A DNA stretch of 24,750 nucleotides from an uncultured bacterium (GTDB lineage: Bacteria; Actinomycetota; Coriobacteriia; Coriobacteriales; Eggerthellaceae): contig CAJMLT010000023.1 of assembly GCA_905214325.1 (NCBI GenBank), positions 1 through 24,750 of the forward strand. The letters run 5' to 3'. How positions within the stretch are numbered: position 1 is the stretch's first letter; the number at the start of each line of letters is the position of its first letter. Of this stretch, positions 9,601 to 15,897 are shown in pieces. Made by a program: the position numbers and the translations under genes. A model generated the notes under the pieces. The model saw only the letters and a list, made by a program, of their open reading frames with translations. It did not search any database and was not told where the DNA came from.

Positions 9601-9663
9601 CGGGGTGTTTTCGAGGATATATTTTTTAAGTTGCCCCTGTGGGGTGTTATTTTGTTTTTCCAT
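6616..9663 (-). CDS. dinG: DinG-family ATP-dependent DNA helicase with N-terminal DEDDh exonuclease domain
   Basis: Counting from ATG at 9663 the protein has 1015 residues. Residues about 47-205 are a DnaQ-type 3'-5' exonuclease: DTET at 51-54, HNANFD at 131-136, HRADDD at 187-192. After a linker, a superfamily 2 helicase of the XPD/DinG kind follows: Walker A GTGVGKS at 359-365, four cysteines at about 423, 488, 493 and 500 placed as Fe-S cluster ligands, the DEAH box at 542-545, and near the C-terminus the motif VI stretch QATGRLIR. This two-domain form is the one known from Firmicutes and their relatives, with a likely role in DNA repair or in resolving structured DNA. An upstream in-frame ATG at 9699 exists. 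I prefer 9663 because an extended -10 places the transcription start at that ATG. The gene overlaps the next membrane-protein gene by 20 bases. Confidence 0.9.
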   Translation of the reverse strand: MEKQNNTPQGQLKKYILENTPSRILERYGKLADNARDTDFGILDEDVVIIDTETTGFSFNHDELIQIAAARMRHGEITEWYVTFVKPGQPIPETVEYLTDIHDVDVADAPSPAEALEKLVEFVGSSDLVAHNANFDRTFVTKHPAGEVLKKNLWIDSLDLARIALPRFNSHRLLDLVRAFGGPESTHRADDDVAATCMVYRILLAAVACMPADLRAWIAQSASVDEWNTVYVFQKLSDADAPLYDLRSSRKAAVAGILDDIRRDVFQPVATDAADQATASPSAEDQPGDVSRDELPEAVEEALVQLEFVDRENIAQAFSPDGVVGRLYEDYETREEQKEMALAIHDAISQSYNLAVEAGTGVGKSMAYLVPLAYAAQKNKMTVGVATKTNALLDQLINKELPLLSSALGITYAPLKGFKHYLCNRKVERAVKQGPHVVTYNNQETHQAPALASVLSFIDQTDFDDMDALKIDFRALPRYSITSTSSECLRRKCPFFGRSCFVHGAREQAQRCDVVVTNHSLLFWDMRFEGGLLPPIRYWAVDEAHGAETEARRAFSTELKSDTLQSVIRRVSSDSAKTNVFLRAERSAPVNAESKTLFDTMTSKAKTASGAFAIAAEEFCLSVKDLLYFDPKSKGRGYEYFDLWLNDDIRESATFAGVRSCAKALYDTLEKLIRAARDIVAYFESIEVTSSEQREVALVALELREIYDALEQVFFLHKENSVYSVRLSRTKDRLNDVFSVQPLNVGQNLAETLYQETNSVIYTSATLSVDNRFDSFERAMGLNETDDSQARFLQVDSSYDFDTNMKIYVPNDMPEPQDPAYLDALQSFLIDLHCAQGGSLLTLFTNRREMEKCFDVVNPAIKNDDLRLVCQKWGVSVKGLRDDFLRDEHLSLFALKSFWEGFDAPGATLKGVIIPKLPFGLPTDPLSCERNLIDDRAWAHYSLPAAVIDIKQATGRLIRKATDKGFVVLADKRLITKYYGKKFLNSLPSRNIALIPRDDIVREVANGRADGQAEA

Positions 9664-9680
9664 GTGAGTAAGATTATCAT
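9652..9680 (+). promoter_or_regulatory. Candidate promoter for the 9729 gene, overlapping the dinG promoter
   Basis: TTGTTT (9652-9657), a 17-base spacer and TATCAT (9675-9680) point rightward. On the opposite strand TGA-TAATCT (-10 at 9676-9671) forms an extended -10 whose expected start is the A of the dinG ATG (9663), which would give a leaderless dinG mRNA. The two -10 elements overlap by two bases. Confidence 0.4.
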
Positions 9681-9687
9681 TTATGCG

Positions 9688-9699
9688 ATGCCATGGCAT
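9688..9699. promoter_or_regulatory. 12-bp perfect palindrome between divergent genes
   Basis: ATGCCATGGCAT is a perfect inverted repeat placed about where the rightward transcript would start and upstream of the leftward -10. It could be an operator, but the evidence is its position and symmetry only. Confidence 0.3.
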
Positions 9700-9728
9700 T
9701 CGGGTTGGAACGACTTCTAGGAGAAAAC

Positions 9729-10373
9729 ATGCCTGAAATTGGGTATTTCGGTGACTACGTCCGTTTCGTGACGCTGGACAAACGTGAAGCCGGCGCCTTT
9801 TTGGGGGCGGACAATGTAGTGGGAGATCGATTCTCCATTGAAATCAGTTACGACGATGGCGAGCGCAAAGCTTGGTTGGTCAATCCTTTCGGTGTGCGTA
9901 TGGGAGTCATGGACGACGATGTTGCAGACCGAGTCGATCTGTGTAATGCGAAGGGTTGGAACACGGTCGCCCTTCTTGCGCTGGTTGCCTATACCGAAAA
10001 ACCGGAACCCGGTTATTATTGGGGTGAAGTCGCACTCATTTCCTACGACACCTCCTATGAAGAAGTGTTTTCGACATTCATCGATCAAATAGGTAAAAAA
10101 CTGGGCAGCGGTGTCCGTGTCGATCTAAAACTGGGCGCTCAATCACTACAGAAGCTTGTCGACGAAAAAGGATCCTGGTTGCCTTCTGGACGTGTCCCCC
10201 TACCGAAAAAGGAAGCGGGAACCGCTTTCGTCAAAACCGAACGCTCAGGCACCGAACGCCTCGTCGATCAAGCACGCAAGGGGAACAAAGGGTGCACCGT
10301 CGCCAGTTGGATTTTCCTCTTGGCCCTGGTCGCCCTTGTGGTGTTCGGGCTCCATTCCTGCGGACTTTTCTAA
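9729..10373 (+). CDS. Small C-terminally membrane-anchored protein, unknown function, 214 aa
   Basis: The product has 214 residues and belongs to no family I recognise. Residues 1 to about 185 are soluble-looking, mixed alpha/beta and rather acidic at the start (MPEIGYFGDYVRF...). One hydrophobic segment closes the protein at about 191-210 (SWIFLLALVALVVFG), followed by a few residues ending in HSCGLF, which is a tail-anchor layout with the main domain in the cytoplasm. ATG at 9729 has AGGAG five bases upstream; an in-frame ATG at 9693 lacks such a site. The gene is divergent from dinG. Its TAA stop (10371-10373) overlaps the TAG stop of the convergent ddl gene, so the two share three bases (10370-10373 together). 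Confidence 0.75.
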   Translation: MPEIGYFGDYVRFVTLDKREAGAFLGADNVVGDRFSIEISYDDGERKAWLVNPFGVRMGVMDDDVADRVDLCNAKGWNTVALLALVAYTEKPEPGYYWGEVALISYDTSYEEVFSTFIDQIGKKLGSGVRVDLKLGAQSLQKLVDEKGSWLPSGRVPLPKKEAGTAFVKTERSGTERLVDQARKGNKGCTVASWIFLLALVALVVFGLHSCGLF

Positions 10374-11323
10374 GAATCAGCGCCTTCCAGGGCATATCCG
10401 ATCAAACGAATACACAGTTCGGGGAAACTTATTCCCGCTGCTTGTGCGGCATCGGGTAAAAGCGATGTCGCCGTCATACCGGGAATGGTGTTGGTTTCAA
10501 GCACCCAGAACCTGCCTTCCGCATCCAAAATCAAATCGCTGCGGGATACACCTTCGCAGGCCAATGCCCTGTGGGCTTCAAGGGCTAATTCCTGAGCACG
10601 TCGGGTCAGTGGCTCTGACAGGGGTGCGGGACAGATATGGCGCGATCCCCCTTCGGCATACTTGGACTCGAAATCATAGAACTCGTTGACGGGAATGATC
10701 TGGATGACGGGCAGCGCTTCAGGGTCATCGTTGCCTAAAACGGCAACAGTGAATTCATCGCCTTCGATGAAGGTTTCCACCAACGCCCGATCATCGATGG
10801 TAAACACGTTTTCGATTGCTTGGGCTATATCCTTTTCGTCATGGCAGATGTAGACACCGAGTGCGCTACCTTCCGTCGCCGCTTTGACCACGCAGTGAGA
10901 GCCAACGATTTCGCTTATCTGAGCAGGAGTTTTCTCGTCAGGACCATTAAGAATAAGAGAATGCGGCGTGGGAATTCCCGCGCGTTCGTAGAAGAACTTC
11001 GCTTTGGGCTTATCGATGGCGGTCGCGCTTGACCACACGTGAGGACAGGTATAGGGAAGACCGATTATCTCAAGGAACCCCTGCATGGTGCCATCTTCGC
11101 CGTACTTTCCATGAAGAGCAAGAAACGCTACGTCGAAATCACCTTCGACAAGGCGCAACAGGTCTTTCTTATCAACCGGATCGATACGCTCAACAGTAAA
11201 ACCGGCCTCTGTCAAAGCGCGCTGAGCACCATCTCCCGAAGCCAGGGATATCTCCCTCTCACCGCTCTTTCCTCCGGCTATGAGAGCGACCTTGATATCT
11301 TTGGGATCGAATGAAAACACCAT
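10370..11323 (-). CDS. ddl: D-alanine--D-alanine ligase
   Basis: The enzyme joins two D-Ala using ATP to make the dipeptide end of the peptidoglycan precursor in the cytoplasm. The 317 residues match the usual family length. Visible family marks: GGKSGEREISLASG near 17-30 (N-terminal substrate loop with the conserved Glu), HGKYGEDGTMQGFLE at about 74-88, KAATEGSALGVY (ATP-grasp), YDFESKYAEGGS (omega-loop region), and the C-terminal LETNTIPGMTATSLLP, whose Glu and Asn bind Mg. ATG at 11323 is preceded by AGGA three bases upstream. The next codon is GTG (11320), which has better spacing to AGGA, so it may be the real start. A -10 TATACT lies at 11361-11356 on this strand. The stop overlaps that of the convergent neighbour. 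Confidence 0.93.
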   Translation of the reverse strand: MVFSFDPKDIKVALIAGGKSGEREISLASGDGAQRALTEAGFTVERIDPVDKKDLLRLVEGDFDVAFLALHGKYGEDGTMQGFLEIIGLPYTCPHVWSSATAIDKPKAKFFYERAGIPTPHSLILNGPDEKTPAQISEIVGSHCVVKAATEGSALGVYICHDEKDIAQAIENVFTIDDRALVETFIEGDEFTVAVLGNDDPEALPVIQIIPVNEFYDFESKYAEGGSRHICPAPLSEPLTRRAQELALEAHRALACEGVSRSDLILDAEGRFWVLETNTIPGMTATSLLPDAAQAAGISFPELCIRLIGYALEGADS

Positions 11324-11350
11324 GCTTCCTACTTTCAAAGAAGTTTGATT

Positions 11351-11379
11351 TTGTGAGTATATCAAACAAGCTTTATGCT
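11351..11379 (+). promoter_or_regulatory. Candidate rlmN promoter (with opposite-strand ddl -10)
   Basis: TTGTGA (11351-11356), 17 bases and TATGCT (11374-11379) point to rlmN, about 90 bases upstream of its start. On the other strand TATACT (11361-11356) is a likely -10 for ddl, without a good -35. The divergent promoters interleave. Confidence 0.45.
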
Positions 11380-11467
11380 TGTACCTTCTCGATGAAATCA
11401 TCGGGAAGGGAAATGAATACGAAACGATATCGGTTGCACTACGACTCGGATAAAGGATATGCCTCCT

Positions 11468-12532
11468 ATGAATATCACGGAAGATAAACCCATCAAGTCC
11501 TACACGTTCAGTGAAATCGAAGAGATATGCCGGCAGCAGGGGCTTCCCCGTTTTCGTGCCGACCAGCTGATCGGATGGATATACAAAACAGGGGTCACCT
11601 CGTATGGGGAAATGACCAACCTTCCCGCAAAAATGCGTGATGAACTGGGGAAACGCTTTCCTCTTCACGAAACCGAACTGATAGACCGTCAACTATCACG
11701 TGATGGAACACGAAAATACGTCTTTCGTTATTTCGACGGTGCCTGTGTCGAAGCCGTAGGTATCCCCTCTCGCACGCGAGACGAATATGACGTTCCGCAG
11801 CATCTCAGCATCTGCTTTTCCACTCAGGTCGGTTGTCCCATGGAATGTGTATTCTGTGCAACGGGGGCAGAAGGATTCACCCGCAACCTTTCGGCGGGCG
11901 AAATGATAGACCAGGTACGACTCGTCCAAGAGGACTTCGGTGTACGGGCATCCCACGTTGTGTCGATGGGGCAAGGCGAGCCCTTCATGAATTACGACGC
12001 AACCATCGAGGCATTGGGATTTCTCAACGATGGTAAAAAGGGATTCGGCATCGGAGCAAGACATATAACCATTTCATCCTGCGGCCTCATCCCCGGCATA
12101 CGAAGACTATCGGAAGACCCCCGCCAGTTCACGTTCGCTCTTTCCCTTCATTCGGCACGACAGGATCTTCGTGACACACTTATGCCCCGTTGTACCAACA
12201 CTCCCCTACCCTCCCTCAAGCAAGCCCTTCAAGCGTATGTGAAAGCCACCGGTAGACGTGTGAGTCTGGAATACCTCATGATGAAGGGCATCAACGATTC
12301 GAACGAGGATTTAGAAGCTCTCATTACCTTCTGCAGTAACCTTCTTTGTCATATCAACCTTATTCCCTTGAACGCTGTCGAACATTCCCCGTATCAACCG
12401 AGCTCGAAAAACACTCTGCAACGATGGATGAACACCTTGAGCGCCGCACATAAAGAAGTCACCATACGGGATTCAAGGGGAAGCGATATAGACGGTGCCT
12501 GCGGGCAACTCAAAAATAAGCTGCATGAATAA
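11468..12532 (+). CDS. rlmN: 23S rRNA (adenine2503-C2)-methyltransferase RlmN
   Basis: This radical-SAM enzyme methylates C2 of A2503 in 23S rRNA (and A37 in some tRNAs in relatives). The 354 residues include the CxxxCxxC cluster motif at C123, C127 and C130 (CPMECVFC). The two catalytic cysteines expected from the E. coli enzyme are present: C116, seven residues before the cluster, and C345 in DGACGQL near the C-terminus. GEPFMNYD and SLHSARQDLRDTLMP are also typical. There are two possible ATG codons, 11459 and 11468. AAGGA at 11453-11457 is too close to the first and ten bases from the second, so I choose 11468, though 11459 cannot be excluded. The gene runs toward parB with a palindrome between them. 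Confidence 0.93.
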   Translation: MNITEDKPIKSYTFSEIEEICRQQGLPRFRADQLIGWIYKTGVTSYGEMTNLPAKMRDELGKRFPLHETELIDRQLSRDGTRKYVFRYFDGACVEAVGIPSRTRDEYDVPQHLSICFSTQVGCPMECVFCATGAEGFTRNLSAGEMIDQVRLVQEDFGVRASHVVSMGQGEPFMNYDATIEALGFLNDGKKGFGIGARHITISSCGLIPGIRRLSEDPRQFTFALSLHSARQDLRDTLMPRCTNTPLPSLKQALQAYVKATGRRVSLEYLMMKGINDSNEDLEALITFCSNLLCHINLIPLNAVEHSPYQPSSKNTLQRWMNTLSAAHKEVTIRDSRGSDIDGACGQLKNKLHE

Positions 12533-12568
12533 ATGGCCATCACAGGTACCTGTAAGGGTGTATAACGT

Positions 12569-12604
12569 AGTAGACCCCCAAAATCATGATTTTGGGGGTC
12601 TACT
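12569..12604. terminator. 36-bp perfect palindrome, probable bidirectional terminator
   Basis: The 36 bases are exactly self-complementary around the centre 12586/12587 (AGTAGACCCCCAAAATCA and its mirror). In RNA it gives a 16-bp stem with a CATG loop in either direction. It lies between the stops of the convergent rlmN and parB genes, so termination in both directions is the simplest reading, although no T run follows outside the stem. A second 12-bp palindrome (ACAGGTACCTGT) lies at 12542-12553. Confidence 0.55.
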
Positions 12605-12625
12605 TGATAGAAAGAAACATGCCAG

Positions 12626-13876
12626 CTATTGCGTATTGGAAGAAATAGCCTCCATGATCCTTTCAAGCTCTTCTTCATCTTTGAATTGAATTTCGATCTT
12701 ATTTTTTCCTTGAACGGTTTTCACCCGTACCGGCGCAGATAACAATCTCGAAAGACCACGGGCTGCTTTCTTGAAACTCGGTGGAGTGGGAAGCCTTTTT
12801 GCAGCCCCTTCCTTACTCTGATCCCGACCGGAAAGAAGACGAGCGATCGCTTCGGTTTCACGAACACTCAGTTTTTCGGCAACCAGCTTGTTGGTCAACG
12901 TCTTGCGACCCTCAGCTGAAGGAATGGACAATATCGCGCGGGCATGTCCAGCCGATATTTTCTCTTCGAAAAGAAGCTGTTGTGCTTCTTCGGGTAAATC
13001 AAGAAGACGCAGAGCGTTGGCAATCGTCGATCTTCCCTTCGAAACCGTTTGGGCGACTTCGGATTGCGTCATACCCTTCCGCTCCATAAGACGCTTATAT
13101 CCATACGCCTCTTCAATGGGATTGAGATCGGAACGCTGTACGTTTTCTACAAGAGCAAGTTCCAGTGCCTTATCACTATCGGCAAGCCAGAAACGAACGG
13201 GGATGGTTTTCATCCCCAGACTTTTACAAGCCTGCCAACGGCGCTCGCCTGCAATGATTTGATAGTGATCTCCCACTTTTCGTACAAGAATAGGCTGTAA
13301 AAGCCCTTCCTTCTTGATGGAACTCGCAAGCTCTTCGATTTCTTCAGGCTTGAAATGAGTTCGCGGTTGATCGGGATTGGGTTTAACCTTGGAAAGAAGG
13401 ATTTCGCCGGTATCCCCTTTTTCTTCCTTTACGGACTTTGCCGGGGCGCTTTCCTTCTGAGAAACAGCCGGCTGCTGAGTTGCAGCGGCGGGGGTAGAGG
13501 GAGTAACAGGAGCTTTAGTCTGTTCCTCGCGCAATGTAGCTGTTTTCTTCTTCTGCTCCGGGCTTACACGAAGAGTCGGTGCTTTACGTGCCTCACGGGC
13601 GACGACCTTGGCATTTTCCAGAGCGTCTTCTGATATATAAATGCTTTCCTTATCGTTTTGAGGAGATACGGGAACGCCCGGCTTCGAAGAAGGTTCCGGT
13701 GTCGAAGGAGTTACGGTTGAAGAACTCTTCTCTTCCTGGATAGATGGCTTTTCCTTTTCCTGTACTTGAGGTTTGGCAACCGATGGTGAGGTTTCCTGTT
13801 GTGGAGCATTGGTAAGGGGAGACTCATCAAAAAGAGCGTTCAACCCTCGTCCAAGACCACTTTTCTGTTTAGCCAC
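12626..13876 (-). CDS. parB: Chromosome-partitioning protein ParB
   Basis: ParB binds parS, clamps and spreads along origin DNA, and recruits ParA and SMC. The 416 residues comprise the N-terminal ParA-contact motif (SGLGRGLNALFDE, 6-18), a disordered Pro/Ser/Lys/Glu-rich stretch (about 20-155, much longer than usual), the CTP-binding ParB/Srx domain (EILLSKVKPNPDQPRTHF from 158, GERRWQA at 210-216, ENVQRSDLNPIEEA at 244-257), the helix-turn-helix (MTQSEVAQTVSKGRSTIANAL at about 269-289, in part), and a C-terminal Lys/Glu-rich dimerisation segment. The start is GTG at 13876, overlapping the parA stop by 8 bases. A near-perfect ribosome site (GAGGTGATC) lies inside the end of parA, so the two are co-translated. 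Confidence 0.95.
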   Translation of the reverse strand: MAKQKSGLGRGLNALFDESPLTNAPQQETSPSVAKPQVQEKEKPSIQEEKSSSTVTPSTPEPSSKPGVPVSPQNDKESIYISEDALENAKVVAREARKAPTLRVSPEQKKKTATLREEQTKAPVTPSTPAAATQQPAVSQKESAPAKSVKEEKGDTGEILLSKVKPNPDQPRTHFKPEEIEELASSIKKEGLLQPILVRKVGDHYQIIAGERRWQACKSLGMKTIPVRFWLADSDKALELALVENVQRSDLNPIEEAYGYKRLMERKGMTQSEVAQTVSKGRSTIANALRLLDLPEEAQQLLFEEKISAGHARAILSIPSAEGRKTLTNKLVAEKLSVRETEAIARLLSGRDQSKEGAAKRLPTPPSFKKAARGLSRLLSAPVRVKTVQGKNKIEIQFKDEEELERIMEAISSNTQ

Positions 13877-14909
13877 GACTGATCACCTCTTGTGCAAGCT
13901 GGGTATACGATTGAGCCCCTTTGTTGTCAGGAGCATAACTGATGATGGGTTGTCCATAACTGGGAGCTTCGGACAATTTGACGCTTCGCGGAATAACCGT
14001 GTCGAAAACAGAGGACCCGAAGTAACCACGGACCTCATCGACAACCTGTTTAGCCAAATTCGTACGTGAGTCATACATGGTAAGCACGATTCCATAGATA
14101 TCCAGGCTTGGATTAAGCATACTTTTGACACGTTTCATCGAATCAAGAAGTTTTGTCACACCTTCCAAAGCGTAGAACTCACATTGGATAGGCACGAGAA
14201 GCTTATCAGCCGCCACGAGAGCGTTGATAGTGAGTAATCCGAGGGAAGGTGGGCAATCGATGAGAATGAAGTCGTACAGGCCTCGTAAAGAGCCGAGAGC
14301 GCTTTTCAAACGGTTTTCACGCGCCATTTCATTAACAAGTTCCACTTCGGCACCGGCAAGGCTGATAGTCGAAGGAAGAAGATCAACACCTTGAGCAACA
14401 TGAGCCAAAATAACATCTTCCACGGGAGTCTCCCCTAAAAGAACGTTGTAGACACATTCATCGATGTCTCTCTTGTCGACACCATAACCACTCGTTGCAT
14501 TACCCTGCGGGTCAAGGTCGACCAAAAGTACCTCTTTACCCGCTGCGCCTAAAGCAGCGGAGAGATTAACGGCAGTCGTAGATTTACCGACGCCACCCTT
14601 CTGGTTGATAATTGCGAGAATTTTCGTCTGACCGATACTGTGCGTTACCGGAGGCTTCTCCTTGAAGGGAATATAGGACTCCGTTGCCAGATCCTGCTCC
14701 TCTTCTTGTTCCGAACCGGTAGGATCGGATACCGATACTTCAGGGGCCACATTCTGCACAGCAGCATCGGAAGAAGCTATTCGTTCCATAACGGGAGCAT
14801 CTTCGTTGATACTTTCGTAATCAGGGGAACTTTTTTGCTCTTTATGCGGTTCGCTAGCGGGAGTCACTACCTCTTTTGTATTACGTTTACGACTACCGAA
14901 TAATCCCAC
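13869..14909 (-). CDS. parA: Chromosome-partitioning ATPase ParA (Soj)
   Basis: ParA is the nucleoid-bound ATPase that moves ParB-parS complexes. Counting from GTG at 14909 there are 346 residues. The deviant Walker A KGGVGKST is at 104-111, DLDPQGN from about 131, and DCPPSLGLLT in the Walker B region, ending with SEAPSYGQPI typical of Soj. About 95 residues precede the ATPase domain: a basic start (GLFGSRKRN) and then an acidic, Ser/Pro/Glu-rich stretch, which most ParA proteins lack. I choose GTG at 14909 because AGAGGAG ends five bases upstream. The ATG at 14924 used by a longer frame has that ribosome site inside it. The promoter with a perfect TATAAT is at 14939-14944. Confidence 0.93.
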   Translation of the reverse strand: MGLFGSRKRNTKEVVTPASEPHKEQKSSPDYESINEDAPVMERIASSDAAVQNVAPEVSVSDPTGSEQEEEQDLATESYIPFKEKPPVTHSIGQTKILAIINQKGGVGKSTTAVNLSAALGAAGKEVLLVDLDPQGNATSGYGVDKRDIDECVYNVLLGETPVEDVILAHVAQGVDLLPSTISLAGAEVELVNEMARENRLKSALGSLRGLYDFILIDCPPSLGLLTINALVAADKLLVPIQCEFYALEGVTKLLDSMKRVKSMLNPSLDIYGIVLTMYDSRTNLAKQVVDEVRGYFGSSVFDTVIPRSVKLSEAPSYGQPIISYAPDNKGAQSYTQLAQEVISRG

Positions 14910-14938
14910 GAACACTCCTCTCATAGGTTATCGAAAAG

Positions 14939-14944
14939 ATTATA
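14939..14944 (-). promoter_or_regulatory. parAB promoter -10 (TATAAT) with parS in the spacer/-35 region
   Basis: On the minus strand TATAAT (14944-14939) lies 29 bases upstream of the parA GTG. No good -35 is visible; the positions where it would lie (about 14962-14967) and most of the spacer are occupied by a parS site (14951-14966), suggesting ParB can affect this promoter. Confidence 0.55.
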
Positions 14945-14950
14945 GCCGAT

Positions 14951-14966
14951 AGTTTCACGTGAAACA
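14951..14966. promoter_or_regulatory. parS site 1 (upstream of parA)
   Basis: The 14-base core GTTTCACGTGAAAC is exact; 15 of 16 bases match the parS consensus TGTTTCACGTGAAACA. ParB binding here is established knowledge for this motif. Confidence 0.93.
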
Positions 14967-15016
14967 TCGAAGCGAAAGAGATTTTTATGGAGCGTCCTTA
15001 TTTATCCAGTGAAACG

Positions 15017-15061
15017 AAAAACCCCTCCTACCCTATGAAAATCATTCAAGGATAAGAGGGG
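15017..15061 (-). terminator. Rho-independent terminator of the rpmH-...-rsmG operon
   Basis: In the minus-strand RNA, 15061-15050 pairs with 15033-15022 as a 12-bp stem with two G-U pairs (six GC-rich pairs at its base), followed directly by five T (15021-15017). It lies 128 bases past the rsmG stop and isolates parA from the operon. Confidence 0.75.
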
Positions 15062-15148
15062 GGAGTTGCTCGAATATATTCGCATTTCCATTTAGTCGCA
15101 GGAATCAATCACCCTGAAATAGAATATCGGTTTTATAAGGTGATTGAC

Positions 15149-15180
15149 GTGAGCCATGTTTCACGTGAAACATGGCTCAC
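15149..15180. promoter_or_regulatory. parS site 2 inside a 32-bp perfect palindrome
   Basis: The exact 16-base parS TGTTTCACGTGAAACA (15157-15172) is extended symmetrically by eight bases on each side (GTGAGCCA and its complement), so all 32 bases are self-complementary. It starts eight bases after the rsmG stop, and as RNA it would form a long hairpin. Confidence 0.93.
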
Positions 15181-15188
15181 ACTTCTTG

Positions 15189-15878
15189 TTACGCCTTATA
15201 GGGCCTCTTCTGCGCCATACCGGCACGACGGGGAAGGGAAACACTGGGTTCATGAAGTTTTTCGAACACAATGATCATTCTCTGTGTCTGACCATCCGAA
15301 AGATATACCTTACGTGACCCGATGAAGTGCATTCCCAATTTATCCTCAAGACCTTCAGCTTGTTGTAATTCCTCTTCTTTAGGTTGTGCTTTATAACAGA
15401 TCAGATGACCATGTTCTTTAAGAAGGGGAGAGGCTAATTCGAGAAGGGAAGGAAGGGAAGAAAGTGCACGTGCGGTAATCACACTAAAGAAGCCTGGTTT
15501 ATCCAATGCTAATTCTTCAGCTCGTCCGGTAAAGGTTTTCACATAATCAGAAAGACTCAATTCGGCAAGGATGGCATCAAGGGCTTTAGTCTTCTTTCCA
15601 ACTGAATCTACAAGAAGGGTAGGGCGATGCGTCATGATTGCCAAAGGAATACCAGGATAACCTGCTCCGGTTCCTAAATCGGCATACGGCCCCTCCGGTG
15701 CTGCCTGTATTTCTTCTAAACCGGCTAGGGAATCTTCTATGTGAAGAATTCGAGCTTGTGCCTCATCGGTGATACGGGTGAGGTTTGATTGTCGGTTCGC
15801 TTCCAATACAAGCTGTAAATGCGCATCGAGCAGCTTTCGCTGCTCGATGGTGATATCGGTATGTTGAATCATATCCAT
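15189..15878 (-). CDS. rsmG: 16S rRNA (guanine527-N7)-methyltransferase RsmG
   Basis: RsmG (GidB) methylates N7 of G527 in 16S rRNA with SAM. From ATG at 15878 there are 229 residues, close to the family length (about 210-240). The SAM-binding loop YADLGTGAGYPGIPLA lies at about 65-80. It is followed by LLVDSVGKKTKALDAI and ITARALSSLPSLLELASPLL, which are family signatures. The frame stays open upstream to 16001 through the parS site and the jag gene, but no family similarity is expected there. The start M42 of that longer frame matches the usual RsmG start; a second ATG lies two codons on. No good ribosome site is visible, so coupling to jag, 19 bases upstream, is likely. Confidence 0.92.
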   Translation of the reverse strand: MDMIQHTDITIEQRKLLDAHLQLVLEANRQSNLTRITDEAQARILHIEDSLAGLEEIQAAPEGPYADLGTGAGYPGIPLAIMTHRPTLLVDSVGKKTKALDAILAELSLSDYVKTFTGRAEELALDKPGFFSVITARALSSLPSLLELASPLLKEHGHLICYKAQPKEEELQQAEGLEDKLGMHFIGSRKVYLSDGQTQRMIIVFEKLHEPSVSLPRRAGMAQKRPYKA

Positions 15879-15881
15879 AAA

Positions 15882-15897
15882 CGTTTCACGTGAAACA
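15882..15897. promoter_or_regulatory. parS site 3 in the jag-rsmG gap
   Basis: The exact core GTTTCACGTGAAAC (15883-15896) fills the 19-base gap between the jag stop and the rsmG start; 15 of 16 bases match the consensus. Confidence 0.93.

Noticed and set aside
11324..11692. N-terminal extension of the ddl frame by 123 codons
   Set aside because: It overlaps the promoters and the start of rlmN on the other strand and has no family similarity; the enzyme is complete from 11323.
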